Shown in pieces: positions 17,098 through 27,448 of a DNA stretch of 64,000 nt. Origin of the DNA: Enterococcus alishanensis (GTDB taxonomy: Bacteria > Bacillota > Bacilli > Lactobacillales > Enterococcaceae). The position numbers and the translations under genes were made by a program. The notes under the pieces are model-generated. The model made no database searches and was not told the DNA's origin. It worked only from the letters and a program-made list of their open reading frames with translations. Within the stretch, counting starts at the first letter, position 1. Every line of letters starts with the position of its first letter. The stretch lies in contig NZ_JAHUZB010000006.1 in the NCBI RefSeq assembly GCF_019218635.1, positions 62,001-126,000 on the forward strand. The letters run 5' to 3'.

Positions 17098-17805
17098 TTA
17101 TTCACCAATCAATGTTTCTAAACCAACATGCATCATGTCTTTAAAGGTATTTTGGCGTTCTTCTGAAGTAGTTTCTTCACCGGTCAGCATATGATCACTA
17201 ACCGTCATGATGGCTAAAGCTTGTACATCAAACTTAGCAGCTAAGTAATATAAAATCGCTGCTTCCATTTCCACACCTTTAATGCCGTAATTCGCTAAAT
17301 CAAAAGTTGGTTTCAAATCATCTTTGTAGAAAGTATCTTCTGATAAAACATTTCCCACATGAGTTGTAAAACCTTGCTCTTTAGCAATATTATAAGCTCT
17401 TACCATCAAATCAAAATCAGCAATCGGGGTAAAATGGAAACCTGGAAAATGCTTAGCTACCATTGATGAACTCGTTACCGCGCCTTCAGCAATGATCAGG
17501 TCTCGCACATGAACATCTTTTGATAAAGCACCACAAGTACCTACGCGAATTAATTTTTTCACGCCATAAGATTCAATCAATTCCTGTGCATAAATTCCCG
17601 CAGAAGGCATCCCCATACCTGTTCCTTGAACAGAAACTCGTTCACCTTTATAGGTACCGGTATAACCTAACATCCCTCGCACATTATTATAAATTTTTGC
17701 ATCTTCTAAAAAGTTCTCTGCAATAAATTTTGCTCGTAATGGATCTCCCGGCAATAAAATTTTATCAGCTACTTCTCCAGCTTTCGCCTCAATATGAACG
17801 CTCAT
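17098..17805 (-). CDS. deoD: Purine-nucleoside phosphorylase, DeoD type
   Basis: 235 aa; phosphorolysis of purine (deoxy)ribonucleosides, low-molecular-mass hexameric type. Seen: [23 protein letters not shown] at the N terminus, [30 protein letters not shown] and VSDHML. The start is ATG at 17805 after AGGAGG; the longer frame includes upstream untranslated sequence. It is the last gene of the operon. A second, unrelated-class phosphorylase (punA) lies directly upstream, so both classes are present. Confidence 0.95.
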   Translation of the reverse strand: MSVHIEAKAGEVADKILLPGDPLRAKFIAENFLEDAKIYNNVRGMLGYTGTYKGERVSVQGTGMGMPSAGIYAQELIESYGVKKLIRVGTCGALSKDVHVRDLIIAEGAVTSSSMVAKHFPGFHFTPIADFDLMVRAYNIAKEQGFTTHVGNVLSEDTFYKDDLKPTFDLANYGIKGVEMEAAILYYLAAKFDVQALAIMTVSDHMLTGEETTSEERQNTFKDMMHVGLETLIGE

Positions 17806-17854
17806 CTTATTCCTCCTAAAACTATTTTTAATCATGATTTAGCTACATGATTTT

Positions 17855-18673
17855 TTAAAGTTCCTGCAATGTTTCTTTCACTAAGAATTTGAAATCTTCT
17901 TTTACTCTTTCAGTTGTTTCGACAACTTCTGCATGATTTAAATTAGCTTGCATTCCTGCAGCCAAGTTCGTAATACAAGAAACCCCCAAAACTTTCAAAC
18001 CACTGTGAACTGCAACAATCACTTCAGCCACGGTAGACATACCCACAGCATCAGCACCCATCGTGCGAGCCATATGAATTTCAGCTGGTGTTTCATAAGT
18101 TGGCCCACTAAAGCCCATATAAACCCCTTCACGTAAATTTAAGCCCACTTTTTTGGCAGCTGCTCTAGCTACGTCTTGGTATTCTATTGTGTAAGCATGG
18201 CTCATATCAGGGAAACGAGGACCCATTTCATTATCGTTGGGACCAATTAAAGGATTTGTTCCGGTGAAATTAATATGATCATTAATCAACATTAAATTTC
18301 CTGGCTCAAAGTTTTTATTTACCCCGCCAGCTGCATTGGTTACGATTAATGAGTGAATTCCTAAAGCTGCCATCACTCGCACAGGATAAGTCACACTCTC
18401 CATTGGATAACCTTCATAAAAATGGAAGCGTCCTTGCATCGCTAAAACTTTTCTGCCTGCTAAGGTTCCATAAACCAACTGCCCTGCATGTCCTTCAACT
18501 GTTGAAATTGGGAAGTAAGGAATATCGCTATAGGCAATCTTCACCGCATCTTCAATTTCATCAGCTAATTCCCCTAAGCCAGAACCTAAAATTAAACCAA
18601 ATTCAATTTCATTAACGCCTTTTTCTTGGATGTAACTGGCTGTTTGCTGCAGTTTTTCTTGTAAACTTGTCAT
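17855..18673 (-). CDS. punA: Purine-nucleoside phosphorylase, trimeric (PunA) type
   Basis: 272 aa. Seen: LGSGLGELAD, the phosphate-binding GRFHFYEGYPME, NAAGGVN, SGPTYETPAEIHMART, GADAVGMSTV and VSCITNLAAGM. This is the PNP-II class preferring guanosine and inosine. It acts with deoD and deoB in the operon to turn ribonucleosides and deoxyribonucleosides into free bases plus pentose 1-phosphate. It begins 18 bp after deoB. Confidence 0.95.
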   Translation of the reverse strand: MTSLQEKLQQTASYIQEKGVNEIEFGLILGSGLGELADEIEDAVKIAYSDIPYFPISTVEGHAGQLVYGTLAGRKVLAMQGRFHFYEGYPMESVTYPVRVMAALGIHSLIVTNAAGGVNKNFEPGNLMLINDHINFTGTNPLIGPNDNEMGPRFPDMSHAYTIEYQDVARAAAKKVGLNLREGVYMGFSGPTYETPAEIHMARTMGADAVGMSTVAEVIVAVHSGLKVLGVSCITNLAAGMQANLNHAEVVETTERVKEDFKFLVKETLQEL

Positions 18674-18691
18674 GTAAGTCAGTCTCCTTTT

Positions 18692-19864
18692 TTATTTTAA
18701 TAGTTTTAAGAAGCTTTCGCCATTTTCAGTTGCCGGCACATCAAAATTTTCAGCAATTGTTGCTGCAATATCAGAATAATAACCTTGTGGCAATTGTCCC
18801 TTTTCTTGCATTTTTTTGCTGTAAACTAACAATGGTACATATTCACGAGTATGATCTGTTCCAGGGAAAGTTGGATCATTCCCATGGTCAGCTGTAATTA
18901 ATAATAAATCATCCTCTTCTAGTGCATCCAAAATTTCTGGAATTCTTAAATCAAAATCTTCAATCGCATGTGCATAGCCGACAACATCCCGACGATGACC
19001 ATATAAAGCATCAAAATCTACTAAGTTAGTAAAACTTAAGCCTGTAAAATCTTCCTTCATGACCTTCAATAATTGATCTACTCCGTCCATGTTACTTTTC
19101 GTACGGACAGAATCCGTGATTCCTTGACCATTGAAGATATCATTAATTTTCCCTACAGCAATTACATCCTTACCATTGTCTTTCAATGAATCTAAAACAG
19201 TTTTACCAAATGGATCTAAAGCATAATCATGACGATTACTTGTCCGAGTAAAATTACCAGGTTCACCTAAGTAAGGACGGGCAATAATCCGACCAATCAT
19301 ATAAGGGTCATCTTTAGTGATATCTCTAGTATATTGGCAAATTCGATACAGTTCTTCTAACGGAATAATTTCTTCATGAGCAGCTATTTGCAACACTGGG
19401 TCAGCAGAAGTATAAATAATTAAATCCCCAGTTTTCATTTGTTCTTCACCATAGTCAGCAATTACTTCTGTTCCACTATAGGGTTTGTTGGCACCCATAA
19501 TAATTCCTCGACCGGAAAACTCAGAAATTTTATCTAATAATTCTTGCGGAAAACCTTCAGGAAATACACGAAATGGTGTTTGAATATTTAAACCAGCAAT
19601 TTCCCAATGACCAGTCATCGTGTCTTTACCAACCGAAACTTCTTCTAATTTAGTCGCATAACCGTCGTGATCAGTAATATTTTTTACACCATCTAATGGT
19701 CGGATTGAACCTAATCCAAGTTGTTCTAAATGAGGAATGTTTAGCCCCGCTTCTTTGGCAATATGACCTAAAGTATCGCTACCAACATCATTAAATTTAT
19801 CAGCATCTGGTGCTTCACCAATTCCAACAGAATCCATAACTACTAAGTGCATACGCTTAAACAT
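18692..19864 (-). CDS. deoB: Phosphopentomutase
   Basis: 390 aa, alkaline-phosphatase superfamily; interconverts (deoxy)ribose 1-phosphate and 5-phosphate. Seen: [13 protein letters not shown] with the metal-binding Asp, [11 protein letters not shown] with the phosphorylated Thr, and [19 protein letters not shown] with Mn ligands near the C terminus. The product deoxyribose 5-phosphate is the substrate of DeoC in the same operon. Length is typical. Confidence 0.96.
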   Translation of the reverse strand: MFKRMHLVVMDSVGIGEAPDADKFNDVGSDTLGHIAKEAGLNIPHLEQLGLGSIRPLDGVKNITDHDGYATKLEEVSVGKDTMTGHWEIAGLNIQTPFRVFPEGFPQELLDKISEFSGRGIIMGANKPYSGTEVIADYGEEQMKTGDLIIYTSADPVLQIAAHEEIIPLEELYRICQYTRDITKDDPYMIGRIIARPYLGEPGNFTRTSNRHDYALDPFGKTVLDSLKDNGKDVIAVGKINDIFNGQGITDSVRTKSNMDGVDQLLKVMKEDFTGLSFTNLVDFDALYGHRRDVVGYAHAIEDFDLRIPEILDALEEDDLLLITADHGNDPTFPGTDHTREYVPLLVYSKKMQEKGQLPQGYYSDIAATIAENFDVPATENGESFLKLLK

Positions 19865-19892
19865 ATTCTTCCTTCTTTCTCATTTTTATTTA

Positions 19893-19926
19893 CAAAAAGG
19901 GCGACACTAAGCAACGCTGTCCCTTA
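19893..19926 (-). terminator. Intercistronic hairpin between nupQ and deoB
   Basis: On the minus strand an imperfect stem of AAGGG plus ACA paired with TGT and CCCTT, around a long loop, is followed by TTTTTG. It could be a partial terminator that lowers expression of the downstream salvage enzymes relative to the transporter. Confidence 0.5.
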
Positions 19927-19948
19927 GTCCCACCCTTAAAAACAAAAC

Positions 19949-20902
19949 TTATTTTGATTTGATATAGTTCACACCGTCTGCTTTTGGTGCAGCGGCTTTA
20001 CCTAAGAATAATACTAAAACGATAATCGTCAAAACATAAGGGGCTGATTGTAAATACACATCTGGAATTTGCGAAATCACTGGTAAATTTGATCCAGCAA
20101 TACTCAAGTTTTGGGCAAAGCCGAAGAAAACAGCGGCTCCCATCGCACCTAACGGATTCCATTTACCAAAGATCATCGCAGCTAGCGAGATAAATCCTTG
20201 GCCGGCAATCGTTGTTGCGGCAAAACGTCCAGCGATTGATTGAGCGAAAACAGCACCACCCATACCACCTAAGAAACCAGAAATTAACACACCTGAATAA
20301 CGTAAGGCGTAAACATTCATCCCTAAAGTATCTGCTGCTTGTGGATTTTCACCAACTGAACGTAAGCGTAAACCAAAACGTGTCTTGAAGATGACAAACC
20401 AAGCTAAAACAGAAATAGCAATTGCAAAGTAAGCCGGTAAACTAGTTGAAGCAAAGAATAAATCTCCGATTACTGGAATCTTACTTAACACAGGAATATT
20501 TGTATATCCAAATTGATGTGAAATTGTATCAGTTTGTCCTTTATTATAAAGTACTTTAATAAAGAATATTGTTAAAGGTGGTGCCAATAGATTCATCACT
20601 GTCCCACTAATAATGTGATCTGCTCGGAATGAGACAGTTGCCACTGCATGTAGTAGCGAGAATAGCATCCCTGCCAGACCACCGACTAATACTCCTAGCC
20701 AAGGCGTCCAGGCTCCAAACTGACCAGCAAAACTTAAGTTAAAGACAATCGAACTAAAGGCACCAAAAACCATAATTCCCTCTAGACCAACGTTAACGAT
20801 CCCACTCCGTTCAGAGAAAACACCACCGAGGGCTGTTAAAATTAACGGTGCAGAATAAACCAATGTTTGCGTAATTAATGAACTAAGCATTTGTAAATTC
20901 AT
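19949..20902 (-). CDS. nupQ: Nucleoside ABC transporter permease
   Basis: 317 aa with about eight to ten helices, BPD_transp_2 family. Seen: LGGVFSERSGIVNVGLEGIM near the N terminus and RSVGENPQAADTLGMNVYALRY, the family's cytoplasmic coupling loop. It pairs with the permease encoded upstream (stop and start share one base) and the double-ATPase. Names nupO/P/Q follow the Bacillus and lactococcal guanosine/nucleoside importers. Confidence 0.92.
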   Translation of the reverse strand: MNLQMLSSLITQTLVYSAPLILTALGGVFSERSGIVNVGLEGIMVFGAFSSIVFNLSFAGQFGAWTPWLGVLVGGLAGMLFSLLHAVATVSFRADHIISGTVMNLLAPPLTIFFIKVLYNKGQTDTISHQFGYTNIPVLSKIPVIGDLFFASTSLPAYFAIAISVLAWFVIFKTRFGLRLRSVGENPQAADTLGMNVYALRYSGVLISGFLGGMGGAVFAQSIAGRFAATTIAGQGFISLAAMIFGKWNPLGAMGAAVFFGFAQNLSIAGSNLPVISQIPDVYLQSAPYVLTIIVLVLFLGKAAAPKADGVNYIKSK

Positions 20903-22044
20903 TATAATTCGCCCCCTTCTTTATTCTCATGTTCTTTCGCGGTCTCGTCCTCATTTAGAATTTCCTTAACAACGGCTTCTTCTTTTTTACCGCCAGAAAC
21001 TCTAGCTAAACCTACTTGAACGATATATTTAATTGCAACGAAGAAGATAATAATTGGAATAACACTATTTGCTAATTCACTTGGTACACCAGCGAACTGC
21101 ATTCCTTGACCACCCAGTTTTAAGACACTGAATAGTAAAGCCGATAACAAGATTCCGATTGAGCTACCGTTACCCAATAGCGATACGGCCATCCCGTCAA
21201 AACCAATACTAATTGAAGAACCTTGGACAAAGTAATTCATGAAGGTTCCTAACCCTTGAACCACGCCACCTAAACCAGCTAAAGTACCAGAGATAACCAT
21301 CGAAATAACGATTGTCCGTTTGCTACTCATACCAGCATATTCAGAAGCAAATGGGTTCAAACCAACGGAACGAATTTCAAAACCTAAAGTTGTTCGTTTC
21401 ATCAAGAACCAAACCAATACTAAGAATACTAAAGCTAAAATGAAACCTGTATTTACCCGTGAACCACCAAAAATATTTGTTAACCACTGTGCTCGAAGCG
21501 AGCCGTTGGCACCGATAATTTTGGTTACCCCTTTATTAGAAATAATATCAGGATTCATGACGTTATTAACAATGTGATTGGCTACATATAAAATCACATA
21601 GTTCATCATGATGGTAACGATAACTTCACTTGTGCCAAAGAAAGCACGTAAAACACCAGGAATTGCTGCAGCTAGCGCACCCGCTAAAGCACCAGCAATA
21701 ATTGCTAATGGTAATACAATAGCTTTTGAGGTATCTGGCATGCTTAAAGCGACCCAGATACTAGCAACCCAGCCACACAATGCTTGACCTGATAGCCCGA
21801 CGTTAAAGAATCCCGCTGAATTCGCTACTGAGAAGCCTAACGCTGTAAAAATCAAGGGGCCTGCGCCAACAAGAATTTCCCCAATGGACATCTTGCTCTG
21901 GAAAGCAGAGTTAAACATTGCTTGATAACCCGTTACCGGATTAAAGCCAAAGATTAACATCAATACTGCACCTAAGGCAAAACCTAAAATAACTGAAATA
22001 ACTGGTACTAAAATATTTCTAATTCGCTCTTGGCGATCATTCAT
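20902..22044 (-). CDS. nupP: Nucleoside ABC transporter permease
   Basis: 380 aa, about ten helices. Seen: SVANSAGFFNVGLSGQALCG and RSVGLNPFASEYAGMSSKRT, matching the BMP-type nucleoside importer permeases, plus a charged C-terminal tail rich in Glu. The start is taken at ATG 22044 (ribosome binding site AAAGGCGGG); the three-codon-longer GTG overlaps that site. It overlaps the end of the ATPase gene by 8 bp, showing coupling. Confidence 0.92.
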   Translation of the reverse strand: MNDRQERIRNILVPVISVILGFALGAVLMLIFGFNPVTGYQAMFNSAFQSKMSIGEILVGAGPLIFTALGFSVANSAGFFNVGLSGQALCGWVASIWVALSMPDTSKAIVLPLAIIAGALAGALAAAIPGVLRAFFGTSEVIVTIMMNYVILYVANHIVNNVMNPDIISNKGVTKIIGANGSLRAQWLTNIFGGSRVNTGFILALVFLVLVWFLMKRTTLGFEIRSVGLNPFASEYAGMSSKRTIVISMVISGTLAGLGGVVQGLGTFMNYFVQGSSISIGFDGMAVSLLGNGSSIGILLSALLFSVLKLGGQGMQFAGVPSELANSVIPIIIFFVAIKYIVQVGLARVSGGKKEEAVVKEILNEDETAKEHENKEGGEL

Positions 22045-23596
22045 TTGACTCACCCGCCTTTAATTCTTTCCGTGCTTCTTCTAAACTATAACCAGCCATT
22101 AATAAACCAAGTTCGTTTTCAGAAGTCTCTTTCGGATCAACAATCCCGACAATTTCACCGGCATGAATTACAGCGATACGGTCAGATACGTTTAAAATTT
22201 CATCTAGTTCAAAACTGACTAACAGCACACCTTTATTTTTATCTCGTTGTTCGACTAATCGATTATGAATATATTCAATCGCTCCGACATCTAATCCACG
22301 AGTTGGCTGTGCCACAATTAATAAATCTGGGTCACGGTCAACTTCTCGAGCGATAATCGCTTTTTGCTGATTCCCACCTGATAATGAACCGGCAGGCGCT
22401 TTTTCACTTGTTGTACGGACGTCGTATTCTTCGATTAAACGTTTGGCGTATTTGTCAATTTCACCGTGATTTAAAACACCCATTTTACTAAATGGTGCAT
22501 GATAATATGATTGCAATGTAAGATTTTCAGATAATGGCAATGGTAAAATTAATCCGTATTTGTGTCGATCTTCTGGCACGTGTCCTACACCTGTTTCGGT
22601 GATTTTACGGGGACGTTTATTAGTAATGTCTTCGCTACCTAAAGTAACTGTGCCGCTTTCTACTTTTCTCAATCCGGTGATTGCTTGAATCAGTTCGCTT
22701 TGACCATTTCCATCGATACCAGCGATTCCGACCACTTCACCACGACGAACATCTAAGCTTAGGTTTTTTACCGCTTCTAAACCACGACTTTCTTTCACTG
22801 ATAAATTCTTAATCGAAAGAATAACTTCACCTGGTGTTGCAGGTATTTTATCTGTTTTAAAGGAAACTGAACGACCAACCATCATATCAGCCAATTGTTG
22901 TGAAGAAACATCTTTCACATCTACCGTCCCGATTGATTGTCCACGACGGATAACAGAACAGCGATCTGCCACTTTTTTGATTTCATCCAACTTATGGGTA
23001 ATCAAGATAATTGATTTGCCTTCTTTTACTAGGCTACCCATAATTTCGATTAATTCATCAATTTCTTGTGGTGTTAATACAGCTGTCGGTTCATCAAAAA
23101 TCAAGACATTGGCTCCCCGATATAAAGTTTTCAAAATCTCAACCCGTTGCTGCATACCAACTGAAATATCACGAATATAAGCATCAGGGTCTACTTGTAA
23201 ACCATACTCTTCAGATAAACGTAAAATTTCCTGACGGGCTTTTTTCTTGTCTAAAATGCCCAAATGCGTCAGTTCACTACCTAAAATAATATTTTCTGTT
23301 ACTGTAAAAGCTTCTACTAACATGAAATGTTGGTGAACCATCCCGATTCCTAACTGGTTCGCCTTGGTTGGACTAGAGATATCTACTTTTTGTCCATCCA
23401 TCAAAATCTCACCTGAAGTTGGTTGCAATAAGCCTGACAATACGTTCATTAAGGTTGATTTCCCGGCACCATTTTCTCCTAACAGTGCATGAATTTCGCC
23501 TTTGCGAACTTTTAGATTGATATTGTCATTGGCTTTAAACGTGCCAAATTGCTTGGTGATATTGCGCATTTCAATGACATACTGTTCTTCTGTCAC
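22037..23596 (-). CDS. nupO: Nucleoside ABC transporter ATPase (tandem domains)
   Basis: 519 aa with two nucleotide-binding domains. First: GENGAGKSTLMNVLSG (residues about 38-53), ISVGMQQRVEI, LIFDEPTAVLTPQE. Second: AGIDGNGQSELIQAI (degenerate Walker A), SGGNQQKAIIARE, LLIVAQPTRGLDVG. The degenerate second site is normal for the sugar/nucleoside importer group. It energises uptake of nucleosides bound by the BMP lipoprotein. Confidence 0.95.
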   Translation of the reverse strand: MTEEQYVIEMRNITKQFGTFKANDNINLKVRKGEIHALLGENGAGKSTLMNVLSGLLQPTSGEILMDGQKVDISSPTKANQLGIGMVHQHFMLVEAFTVTENIILGSELTHLGILDKKKARQEILRLSEEYGLQVDPDAYIRDISVGMQQRVEILKTLYRGANVLIFDEPTAVLTPQEIDELIEIMGSLVKEGKSIILITHKLDEIKKVADRCSVIRRGQSIGTVDVKDVSSQQLADMMVGRSVSFKTDKIPATPGEVILSIKNLSVKESRGLEAVKNLSLDVRRGEVVGIAGIDGNGQSELIQAITGLRKVESGTVTLGSEDITNKRPRKITETGVGHVPEDRHKYGLILPLPLSENLTLQSYYHAPFSKMGVLNHGEIDKYAKRLIEEYDVRTTSEKAPAGSLSGGNQQKAIIAREVDRDPDLLIVAQPTRGLDVGAIEYIHNRLVEQRDKNKGVLLVSFELDEILNVSDRIAVIHAGEIVGIVDPKETSENELGLLMAGYSLEEARKELKAGESNE

Positions 23597-23662
23597 TATT
23601 TTTCACATCCTATCACTTTTTAGACCTGAGCAAACAGATTTACCTAAAGGGATTCTTCCCTT

Positions 23663-23746
23663 AGTCAAACAGTAATTACTTTACTGCTTGACTAAATAAA
23701 GAATAAGGAAAGGAGACAAAAACTGGTAAAGCTTTTGTCTCTTTTT
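23663..23746 (-). terminator. Intercistronic hairpins between lipoprotein and ATPase genes
   Basis: Two elements: a 13-14-bp inverted repeat with one mismatch (AGTCAAACAGTAA at 23663 / TTTACTGCTTGACT at 23680) and a terminator-like hairpin at 23709-23746 (AAAGGAGACAAAA / TTTTGTCTCTTTTT). The second has T-runs on both strands. Such a site would let most transcripts stop after the binding-protein gene, giving the usual excess of the solute-binding lipoprotein. Confidence 0.65.
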
Positions 23747-23761
23747 CCAAAAGTACATAAA

Positions 23762-24862
23762 TTATTTTCCTGGTGTTTCTGGTACTTTTACTTCACCATC
23801 AGCAACTCGTTTTTCAGCTGCGTCAACTGCAGTTTTAACATCGTCAGTTAAGAAACCATCAGTAAGTGATACCCCACCGTCTTTTAGACCATAGTTTAAG
23901 TGTTCGCCGCCAGGGAATTTATCGTTTAATGCGCGAGTAGAAATATCTTGTACTGAAGTACCTACACCTTTAAGTGTTGAAGTTAAAGTGAAGTTGCTTT
24001 CTGTACCTTCTGAATCTGTGTATTTACCATCATCTTGTTGGTCGCTATCAACACCGATAACCCAAACTTTTTCAGCTTCTGGCACTTTTTCGTTACGTGC
24101 TTTTGCTTCTGAGAAGACACCCGCACCAGTACCACCTGAAGCATGATAAATAATGTCAGCGCCATTGTCGTACATGTTAGCAGCTAGAGCTTTACCTTTT
24201 GAAGGATCTCCAAATGATGCTGCGTATTGTACATCAACAGAAATATCTTTACCTAATTCTTTAGCTGCATCAGCAACACCTTTTTCAAAACCAGCTTGGA
24301 AACGGTCGATTACTTGACCTTCTTCACCACCGACAAAACCTAGTTTATCAGTTTTAGTTGTATATGCTGCTGCAACACCCGCTAAGTAAGCTGCTTCGTT
24401 GTCTTTAAATGTTACAGAAACAACGTTGTCTTTGTCTTCGATAACTGAATCGATAATCGCAAAGTTTGTGTTTGGATTAGCATCAGCTGCTTGAGTGATT
24501 GGATCTGCTAATAGATAACCTACACCAAAGATTGTATGGAAGCCGTTTGAAACAGCTGAATCAATATTTGTTGTATATTGAGAAGCATCATTTGATTGGA
24601 TATAGTCATATCCGCCAGTACCGCGACTAATGTCATGTTCTTTACCCCAAGCTTGCAGACCTTCCCACGCGCTTTGGTTAAATGATTTGTCATCTACACC
24701 ACCGATATCAGTTACAATTGCCACACTGTGTTCTGCATCTGCACTGCCTGAACCGCCACCTGATGAATCAGTTCCACTGTCGTTACCTCCGCCACAAGCT
24801 CCTAGTACCAATAAAGATGCTAGTGCCACAGCGCCTAGACCAAATAATTTTGCTTTTTTCAT
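23762..24862 (-). CDS. BMP-family nucleoside-binding lipoprotein
   Basis: 366 aa. Seen: a lipoprotein signal MKKAKLFGLGAVALASLLVL followed by lipobox GAC with Cys at residue 23, a Gly/Ser linker, then the PnrA/BMP fold starting HSVAIVTDIGGVDDKSFNQSAW. Also seen are GVGYLLADPITQAA, AAYLAGVAAA and IIYHASGGTGAGVF. It captures nucleosides outside the membrane and delivers them to NupPQ. The start is ATG at 24862; the frame extension to 24907 lacks a ribosome binding site. Confidence 0.93.
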   Translation of the reverse strand: MKKAKLFGLGAVALASLLVLGACGGGNDSGTDSSGGGSGSADAEHSVAIVTDIGGVDDKSFNQSAWEGLQAWGKEHDISRGTGGYDYIQSNDASQYTTNIDSAVSNGFHTIFGVGYLLADPITQAADANPNTNFAIIDSVIEDKDNVVSVTFKDNEAAYLAGVAAAYTTKTDKLGFVGGEEGQVIDRFQAGFEKGVADAAKELGKDISVDVQYAASFGDPSKGKALAANMYDNGADIIYHASGGTGAGVFSEAKARNEKVPEAEKVWVIGVDSDQQDDGKYTDSEGTESNFTLTSTLKGVGTSVQDISTRALNDKFPGGEHLNYGLKDGGVSLTDGFLTDDVKTAVDAAEKRVADGEVKVPETPGK

Positions 24863-24926
24863 TCCTGTAAAGCCTCCTAAATAAATTATGGTTTTTTCAA
24901 CAGTCAAAAGACTGAATGAACAATAT

Positions 24927-25322
24927 TTATAAATCCTTTTCAGTAAACATGTATGGTAAAAGTTGTTCTACGGTCATTTCTTTTTTTACCCCATGATCAC
25001 CGATTAAAGTTACGGGCATCTCTGGTGCACAAAATTCTGCCATCACTTGTCGACAGGCACCACAAGGAGAAATCGCTTCTGGTGTATGTCCTGCTACTAC
25101 TAAATGTGAAAACTCTCTTTCGCCTTCAGAAACAGCTTTGAAAAAAGCGGTTCTTTCAGCACAATTACTCAATCCATATGAAGCATTTTCGATATTTAGC
25201 CCTTGATATATTTTGCCATCTTTTGTTACTAAACATGCGCCTACCGGAAAATGCGAATAAGGTACATAAGCTTTATCCAGTGCTTTAACGGCTACGTCAA
25301 TCCATTCTTGTTTCGCTGTCAT
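24927..25322 (-). CDS. cdd: Cytidine deaminase
   Basis: 131 aa tetrameric-type enzyme converting cytidine and deoxycytidine to uridine and deoxyuridine. Seen: YVPYSHFPVGA, the zinc site NCAERTAFFKA with catalytic Glu, and PCGACRQVMAEF with the two other Cys ligands. It is in the salvage operon ten bases after deoC; its product is the substrate of the pyrimidine phosphorylase. Confidence 0.96.
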   Translation of the reverse strand: MTAKQEWIDVAVKALDKAYVPYSHFPVGACLVTKDGKIYQGLNIENASYGLSNCAERTAFFKAVSEGEREFSHLVVAGHTPEAISPCGACRQVMAEFCAPEMPVTLIGDHGVKKEMTVEQLLPYMFTEKDL

Positions 25323-25332
25323 CTTTTATCTC

Positions 25333-25995
25333 CTAATAACCTGAACCAGATAATCCGTTCATGATCGCAACTCCGGAGCTAGCACCTAAGCGTGTTGCAC
25401 CAGCTTCGATCATTGCCAAAGCTTCTTCTGCATTATGGATACCACCAGAAGCTTTCACACCCATCTCAGGGCCAACAGTCGCTCTCATTAATTTTACATC
25501 ATCAATTGTTGCACCACCAGTTGAGAAGCCTGTTGAAGTCTTAACAAAGTCAGCACCAGCTACTTTAGCTAATTGACTTGCTTTGATTTTTTCTTCATGG
25601 TTTAACAAACTAGTTTCAATAATAACTTTTACTAAAGCTTTATCTTTAGCTACCGCCACCACAGCTTCAATATCTTTTTGAACTTTATCATAATCTTGAT
25701 CTTTTAAAGCACCGATATTGATTACCATGTCAACTTCATCTGCGCCATTTTCAATGGCATCGTTGGCTTCAAACGCTTTTGTTGCAGTTGTGTTGGCACC
25801 TAAAGGAAAGCCGATTACTGTACATACAGCCACTGGTTCACCTTTTAATTCTTTGGCTGCTAGTTCAACCCATGTTGGATTTAAACAAACAGAATAAAAA
25901 CGGTATTTCTTTGCTTCTTCGATAATTTTTAACACTTCAGCTTTGGTTGCATCTGCCTTTAACAACGTGTGGTCAATCATGCGATTTAATTCCAT
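25333..25995 (-). CDS. deoC: Deoxyribose-phosphate aldolase
   Basis: 220 aa TIM barrel; cleaves deoxyribose 5-phosphate to glyceraldehyde 3-phosphate and acetaldehyde. Seen: [44 protein letters not shown], and [14 protein letters not shown] with the Schiff-base lysine. The end of the protein ([11 protein letters not shown]) is normal. Starts 12 bp after pdp. Confidence 0.96.
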   Translation of the reverse strand: MELNRMIDHTLLKADATKAEVLKIIEEAKKYRFYSVCLNPTWVELAAKELKGEPVAVCTVIGFPLGANTTATKAFEANDAIENGADEVDMVINIGALKDQDYDKVQKDIEAVVAVAKDKALVKVIIETSLLNHEEKIKASQLAKVAGADFVKTSTGFSTGGATIDDVKLMRATVGPEMGVKASGGIHNAEEALAMIEAGATRLGASSGVAIMNGLSGSGY

Positions 25996-26007
25996 AAAAA
26001 CGATCCC

Positions 26008-27309
26008 CTATTCTGTAATAATTGCATGAATCAATGTTGGCTCAGTGAACTGGTCGCTAATTTTAATGTTGTCATATAGCAATTCTTTCACGTTCTCGAC
26101 ATTTTCTTCATTTGCATAAATTGTCAGCAAGCTTTCTCCTGCTGCAACTTTGTCACCAATTTTTTTGTGAAGCTTAATACCCACAGCATGATCAATCGCA
26201 TCTTCTTTGGTTTTACGACCAGCACCCAGTAACATAGCTGCGATCCCAATTTCATTTGCGACTAACTCTTCTACATAGCCAGACATTTTTGCTGGCAAGG
26301 CAATTTCATATTTTGCTGTTAATAGTTTTTCTGGTTGATCGATTACAGTTACGTCTCCACCTTGATCTATCACCATTTCACGGAATTTTTCTAAAGCTTT
26401 ACCTGACGCTAAAGCTTCTTCCAACATTTTTCTAGCATCTTCTAGGCTGCTTGCTTGCTTGGCCAGTACGACCATCTGACTGCCTAAGACGTAGCACATC
26501 TCAGTTAAATCTTCTGGACCTTGACCTTTCAAAGTATCGATTGCTTCAACAATCTCAAGACTATTTCCAATCGCTTCACCCAAAGGCTCTGACATATCAG
26601 AAATTACCGCCATTGTCTGACGGCCAGCTAGATGACCAATTCTTACCATGGTTTTGGCTAAGCGTTTGGCATCCTCAATATTTTTCATAAAGGCGCCTTC
26701 ACCAGTTGTCACATCTAAGACAATTGCATCCGCACCCGCCGCAATTTTTTTACTCATGATCGAGCTGGCAATAAGTGGAATTGAATCCACAGTCGCAGTC
26801 ACATCTCTTAATGCATATAATTTTTTGTCTGCCGGTGCGAGATTTCCAGACTGACCAATGACTGCTACTTTACTTTTATTTACAATATCAATAAATTCTT
26901 GTTCAGATAATTCAATCTTGAATCCTGGAATCGATTCAAACTTATCTAAAGTTCCTCCGGTAAAACCTAACCCACGACCTGACATCTTAGCAACTGGGAC
27001 ACCGACACTAGCAACGAGTGGCGCTAAAACTAAAGTCGTCGTGTCACCTACACCACCTGTTGAATGTTTATCTACTTTGATTCCTTCAATTGAGGACAAG
27101 TCAATAATTTCTCCAGAATTTGCCATTGCCATTGTTAATGAAGTAATCTCTTCATCAGTCATATCTTGATAAAATATTGCCATCAACAAGGCGCTCATTT
27201 GATAATCAGGAATTGATTCCTCGGTATAACCCGAAATAATAAAATCAATTTCTTCTTTGGTTAAGGTCTGTCCGTCACGTTTTTTTTCGATCAAGTCAAC
27301 CATTCTCAT
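26008..27309 (-). CDS. pdp: Pyrimidine-nucleoside phosphorylase
   Basis: 433 aa; phosphorolysis of uridine and thymidine. Seen: [14 protein letters not shown], the phosphate-binding [33 protein letters not shown], and [20 protein letters not shown]. The first gene of the nucleoside operon, preceded by GGAGG and a clear promoter with cre-like and palindromic sites. Confidence 0.96.
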   Translation of the reverse strand: MRMVDLIEKKRDGQTLTKEEIDFIISGYTEESIPDYQMSALLMAIFYQDMTDEEITSLTMAMANSGEIIDLSSIEGIKVDKHSTGGVGDTTTLVLAPLVASVGVPVAKMSGRGLGFTGGTLDKFESIPGFKIELSEQEFIDIVNKSKVAVIGQSGNLAPADKKLYALRDVTATVDSIPLIASSIMSKKIAAGADAIVLDVTTGEGAFMKNIEDAKRLAKTMVRIGHLAGRQTMAVISDMSEPLGEAIGNSLEIVEAIDTLKGQGPEDLTEMCYVLGSQMVVLAKQASSLEDARKMLEEALASGKALEKFREMVIDQGGDVTVIDQPEKLLTAKYEIALPAKMSGYVEELVANEIGIAAMLLGAGRKTKEDAIDHAVGIKLHKKIGDKVAAGESLLTIYANEENVENVKELLYDNIKISDQFTEPTLIHAIITE

Positions 27310-27335
27310 TTTATAAATCCTCCAAACTTAGTGAC

Positions 27336-27418
27336 ATTATACAACAAAAACGCAAAAGGTAAACCACTTTAGTAAAACAGTTTACTAAAGAACAAAGCGC
27401 TTTCGGAAAACGCTAACA
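27336..27418 (-). promoter_or_regulatory. Promoter, palindromic operator and cre-like sites of the nucleoside operon
   Basis: Minus-strand -10 TATAAT (27336-27341) with -35 TTTACC (27358-27363, 16-base spacing). Just upstream is a perfect palindrome CTTTAGTAAA-ACAG-TTTACTAAAG (27367-27390). Upstream of that lie ACAAAGCGCTTTCG (27392-27405) and GGAAAACGCTAACA (27405-27418); the latter fits the cre consensus TGWAANCGNTNWCA at 13 of 14 positions. This suggests CcpA control plus a specific regulator, perhaps the adjacent LacI-family protein. Confidence 0.7.
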
Positions 27419-27448
27419 ACGTTATTGTATAGAGGGCTAGGTGATTTG

